Shown here in pieces: positions 61,582-64,000 of a DNA stretch of 64,000 bases; the stretch's first letter is position 1; the number at the start of each line of letters is the position of its first letter. The notes under the pieces were generated by a model, which ran no database searches, had not been told where the DNA came from, and worked only from the letters and a program-made list of their open reading frames with translations. This DNA is from Salisapilia sapeloensis. Taxonomy: Eukaryota; Oomycota; Peronosporomycetes; Peronosporales; Salisapiliaceae. Where the stretch lies: NCBI GenBank assembly GCA_023334545.1, contig JAADVB010000056.1:1-64000 (forward strand), given 5' to 3'. The position numbers and the translations under genes are program-made.

Positions 61582-62970
61582 ATGCCGCACCCGCAGACAG
61601 CTTCGCTCGAAACTCAGGACCCGGAGATGTTCAACCTCATTGAGGCAGAGAAGAACCGTCAGTGGAAATGCCTCGAACTCATTGCGTCCGAGAACCTCAC
61701 ATCTCGCGCCGTCATGGATTGCCTCGGATCCTGCCTCACGAACAAATATGCGGAGGGACTGCCGAACGCACGATACTATGGCGGTAACGAGGTGATTGAT
61801 CAGATCGAGATCTTGTGCCAGAAGCGTGCGCTTGAAGCGTTTGGTCTGTCCTCGAGCGACTGGGGCGTCAATGTCCAGCCGTACTCTGGCTCGCCAGCCA
61901 ACTTTGCCGTGTACACGGGTCTGTTGAAGCCGCATGACCGTATCATGGGTCTTGACTTGCCGTCTGGAGGCCACTTGACCCACGGTTTCTACACGTACTC
62001 CAAGGCGGAGAAGACTCGCAAGGCTGTGAGCGCCACATCCGTCTACTTTGAGAGCATGCCGTACCGTGTGGACCAGGAGACTGGTCTCATCGACTTTGCC
62101 AAGCTCCGTGAGCAGGCCAGCATCTTCAAGCCCGCTATGATCATCTGCGGTGGCTCGGCCTACCCACGTGACTGGGACTACAAGCAGTTCCGTGAGATTG
62201 CCGACGAGAACGGTGCCCTGCTCATGTGCGACATGGCGCACTACTCTGGTCTGGTGGTCACTGGCGAGCACAACTCGCCGTTCGAGTACTGTGACGTCGT
62301 GACGACGACGACGCACAAGAGTCTGCGTGGTCCTCGCTCCGGTATGATCTTTTACCGTGAAGACGAGCGCAAGTTTGGTCCCAAGATCAACAATGCTGTC
62401 TTCCCGGCGCTCCAGGGCGGTCCGCATGAGCACCAGATTGCTGGTGTCGCGACGCAGCTCAAGGAGTGCATGACGGACGAGTTCAAGCAGTACGCGATCC
62501 AGATCAAGAAGAACGCGAGACAGCTGGCCGAGTCGCTCATGGGCTACGGCTACACGATCTGCACGGGTGGTACGGACAACCACTTGATCTTGTGGGACCT
62601 CAAGCCGCAGGGCATCACGGGTTCCAAGATCGAAAAGCTCTGTGACCTCGTGTGCATTACGCTGAACAAGAACGCTGTGCTCGGCGACCGCAGTGCGCTT
62701 GCTCCTGGCGGCGTTCGTATCGGTGCACCGGCGCTCACGAGCCGTGGTTTCAAGGAGCAGGACTTTGCCAAGGTCGCTGACTTGTTGCATGAAGCCGTGC
62801 AGCTTTGTGTCAAGATCCAGGAGAAGAGCGGTAAGAAGTTGGTGGACTTTGAAAAGCACGCCAAGGAAAGTGACGAAGTGGAAGCATTGAAGAAGAAGGT
62901 CAACGACTTGGCCACGAGCTTTGAGATGCCTGGCTTTGACGTGTCTGAGATGCGTAACAAGGCTTGTTAG
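61582..62970 (+). CDS. SHMT: Serine hydroxymethyltransferase (cytosolic type)
   Basis: 462 residues, one exon, ATG 61582 ([17 protein letters not shown]), with no targeting leader. Family signatures: [14 protein letters not shown], the N-terminal tetrahydrofolate/PLP region [32 protein letters not shown], and the PLP-lysine motif [33 protein letters not shown] lies near the C-terminus. The enzyme interconverts serine and glycine and charges tetrahydrofolate with a one-carbon unit. The end (EMRNKAC) is complete. High GC3 and regular codons suggest strong expression, and give rise to a 431-codon antisense shadow frame. With CBS it forms a head-to-head pair of serine-using enzymes. Confidence 0.96.
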   Translation: MPHPQTASLETQDPEMFNLIEAEKNRQWKCLELIASENLTSRAVMDCLGSCLTNKYAEGLPNARYYGGNEVIDQIEILCQKRALEAFGLSSSDWGVNVQPYSGSPANFAVYTGLLKPHDRIMGLDLPSGGHLTHGFYTYSKAEKTRKAVSATSVYFESMPYRVDQETGLIDFAKLREQASIFKPAMIICGGSAYPRDWDYKQFREIADENGALLMCDMAHYSGLVVTGEHNSPFEYCDVVTTTTHKSLRGPRSGMIFYREDERKFGPKINNAVFPALQGGPHEHQIAGVATQLKECMTDEFKQYAIQIKKNARQLAESLMGYGYTICTGGTDNHLILWDLKPQGITGSKIEKLCDLVCITLNKNAVLGDRSALAPGGVRIGAPALTSRGFKEQDFAKVADLLHEAVQLCVKIQEKSGKKLVDFEKHAKESDEVEALKKKVNDLATSFEMPGFDVSEMRNKAC

Positions 62971-63361
62971 GATCTTTGGAAGGTATGATTTGCTGAGGTT
63001 TTCAATACAAGAGCTTCACCATTTGTTTGTTGGATGAGAGACGTGTCTTGAGAAGGTTAGTGTAGCATTCGGTGGAAGGTGCTTGATGGAAGAATACTTG
63101 TTAGATGGTATTCAAGAGAGTAGGATAGTGTATCTATGCCGTTGCTATGCAATCGATTGCGTGCGTATGCTGAGGTTTCCATGTTATATATCGAACGAAG
63201 AGGGAGGAGGATCCGTCTGATGATATTCGATACTTTTGCCCGCCTCACGTCTACACATATCTCATCGTAGAGATGTACATGTAGTTGTATCGCCAAGTCG
63301 CTCTGGTATGACTTGACTAAGGTGTAATACGTCAACGACTCATAAGGAACGGATGAATGGA
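62971..63361. other. Intergenic stretch, doubtful minus ORF
   Basis: Contains the 3' UTR of SHMT. A 122-codon minus frame (63057-63425) overlaps the last exon of the following small gene in another frame and has no recognisable content. Confidence 0.35.
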
Positions 63362-63665
63362 TTAACGAAGGATCTTGCGTTCGTATGGAAGCAAGCAATT
63401 TGTTCGTCGAAAGGATCGAAGGCAAGATTGGATTGCATCGTATCTAGTCTACGGGAGAGGGACAAGAGCTACCTGTAACTCTCAATGCAGTCGACTTAGA
63501 AGGTCAGTCAACTTGCTCTTGCACTTGTTGAGTGTACTGTCGCCATTGCTGGGCTCCTACTGTCATGACGTGTCCTGGTCTGGCGGTATCGACGAACAAG
63601 GACGTCAACTTCTGGGCCGCTTGCAGTCCGAAGGTAGCACTTGCAACGGCGATGCCACGGGTCAT
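63362..63665 (-). CDS. Putative small two-exon protein, 79 residues
   Basis: Exons 63665-63513 and 63448-63362 joined over a 64-bp GT..AG intron (donor GTTGAC is weak). The product begins MTRGIAVASATFGLQAAQKL and ends LLPYERKILR. The N-terminal 30 residues are basic/hydrophobic and could be a mitochondrial or membrane-anchoring segment. I do not recognise the family. Support is only the open frames and splice signals, so this is tentative. Confidence 0.35.
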
Positions 63666-64000
63666 GGACTCCAAGTTACAAGTGCGTCTTTCCTCTTCCT
63701 TGCTCTTCGGACGATCCGAATGTATCTTGAAAGTACAGAAAAACGTGGAGAAGACGTTTCTGCACCTCGAAAGATTACGAAAGGAGCCTAGCCCTGATGG
63801 AGTCAATGGGAAAAGATAGTGACGATTAACTACAACCCTCTATCTTATCTGATTCTCCTCCGAAACGCGATCAAGTATCAGAGTGCTCGATTTCAGCCAC
63901 TCGTTCAGGCTCGTGGAGGCATAGGCTGATCAGATCGTCCGACTGGGTGCTTTGTGATAGCACAATGTGATGGTCGGTCATTCGATTGCTATTTTATCGT
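63666..64000. other. Window-edge stretch with a 36-codon minus ORF
   Basis: A minus-strand ATG at 63981 opens 36 codons ending TGA at 63871 (MTDHHIVLSQSTQSDDL...). It could be the last exon of a gene continuing beyond the window, but there is too little to judge. The rest is unassigned. Confidence 0.25.

Noticed and set aside
61564-62859. 431-codon open frame on the minus strand opposite SHMT
   Set aside because: It lies exactly antisense to a certain SHMT gene; long antisense frames arise from GC-rich third positions, and the translation is His/Leu/Arg-rich with no family signature.

Overview
The window reads as nuclear DNA of an oomycete, most likely in the Peronosporales (Phytophthora or downy-mildew group). 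Reasons: compact intron-poor genes with 33-103 bp GT..AG introns, GC-balanced coding sequence, short spacers, and families typical of oomycetes (FYVE/START-like proteins, PX- and FYVE-bearing AGC kinases, ankyrin+WW proteins, a relic of the helicase-associated-domain-like repeat family). The species cannot be named from the sequence alone.

Layout. 1-2,300 is a strongly AT-rich block without genes. 2.36-11.3 kb holds an ankyrin/WW protein, a TMEM184/OSTalpha-type membrane protein, a PX-AGC kinase (seven exons rebuilt here) and an AIF-type oxidoreductase, followed by tRNA-Pro(CGG). 11.6-14.8 kb is degraded: a leucine-rich-repeat gene whose exons each encode one repeat and which carries two lesions, then an unrecognised coding locus with an in-frame stop. 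14.8-36.1 kb is gene-dense: PX protein, TMEM19 homologue, APC amino-acid/polyamine permease, an Arb2-C2-FYVE-AGC kinase, two START/zinc-finger paralogues in head-to-head orientation, a divergent PP2A-B56-like protein, a VAMP7-type R-SNARE (six exons), and an ATAD2-like AAA-PHD-bromodomain protein. 36.4-44 kb has a dual-specificity phosphatase, a membrane-anchored esterase-like protein and a G-protein beta subunit. 44-53 kb is gene-poor, with a multi-stop pseudogene, an ankyrin gene with an in-frame stop ahead of further open frame, and hairpins. 52.7-63.7 kb holds an unknown 407-residue protein, a stand-alone glutamate synthase small-subunit-like protein with a mitochondrial-type leader, an F-box/LRR-like protein, cystathionine beta-synthase and serine hydroxymethyltransferase in divergent orientation, and a putative small split gene.

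How the genes may work together (inference): 7.7-30.3 kb gathers phosphoinositide-binding and endosomal functions (PX kinase, PX protein, FYVE kinase, START/FYVE-like pair, B56-like phosphatase subunit, VAMP7). 55-63 kb gathers amino-acid metabolism (GltD-like, CBS, SHMT). Both may be chance neighbourhoods. I did not find a clear new multi-gene system. The strongest unusual items are the exon-per-repeat LRR relic, the Arb2-C2-FYVE-AGC kinase fusion, two 33-nt introns that each end in an in-frame stop, and E2F-like sites close to two start codons.
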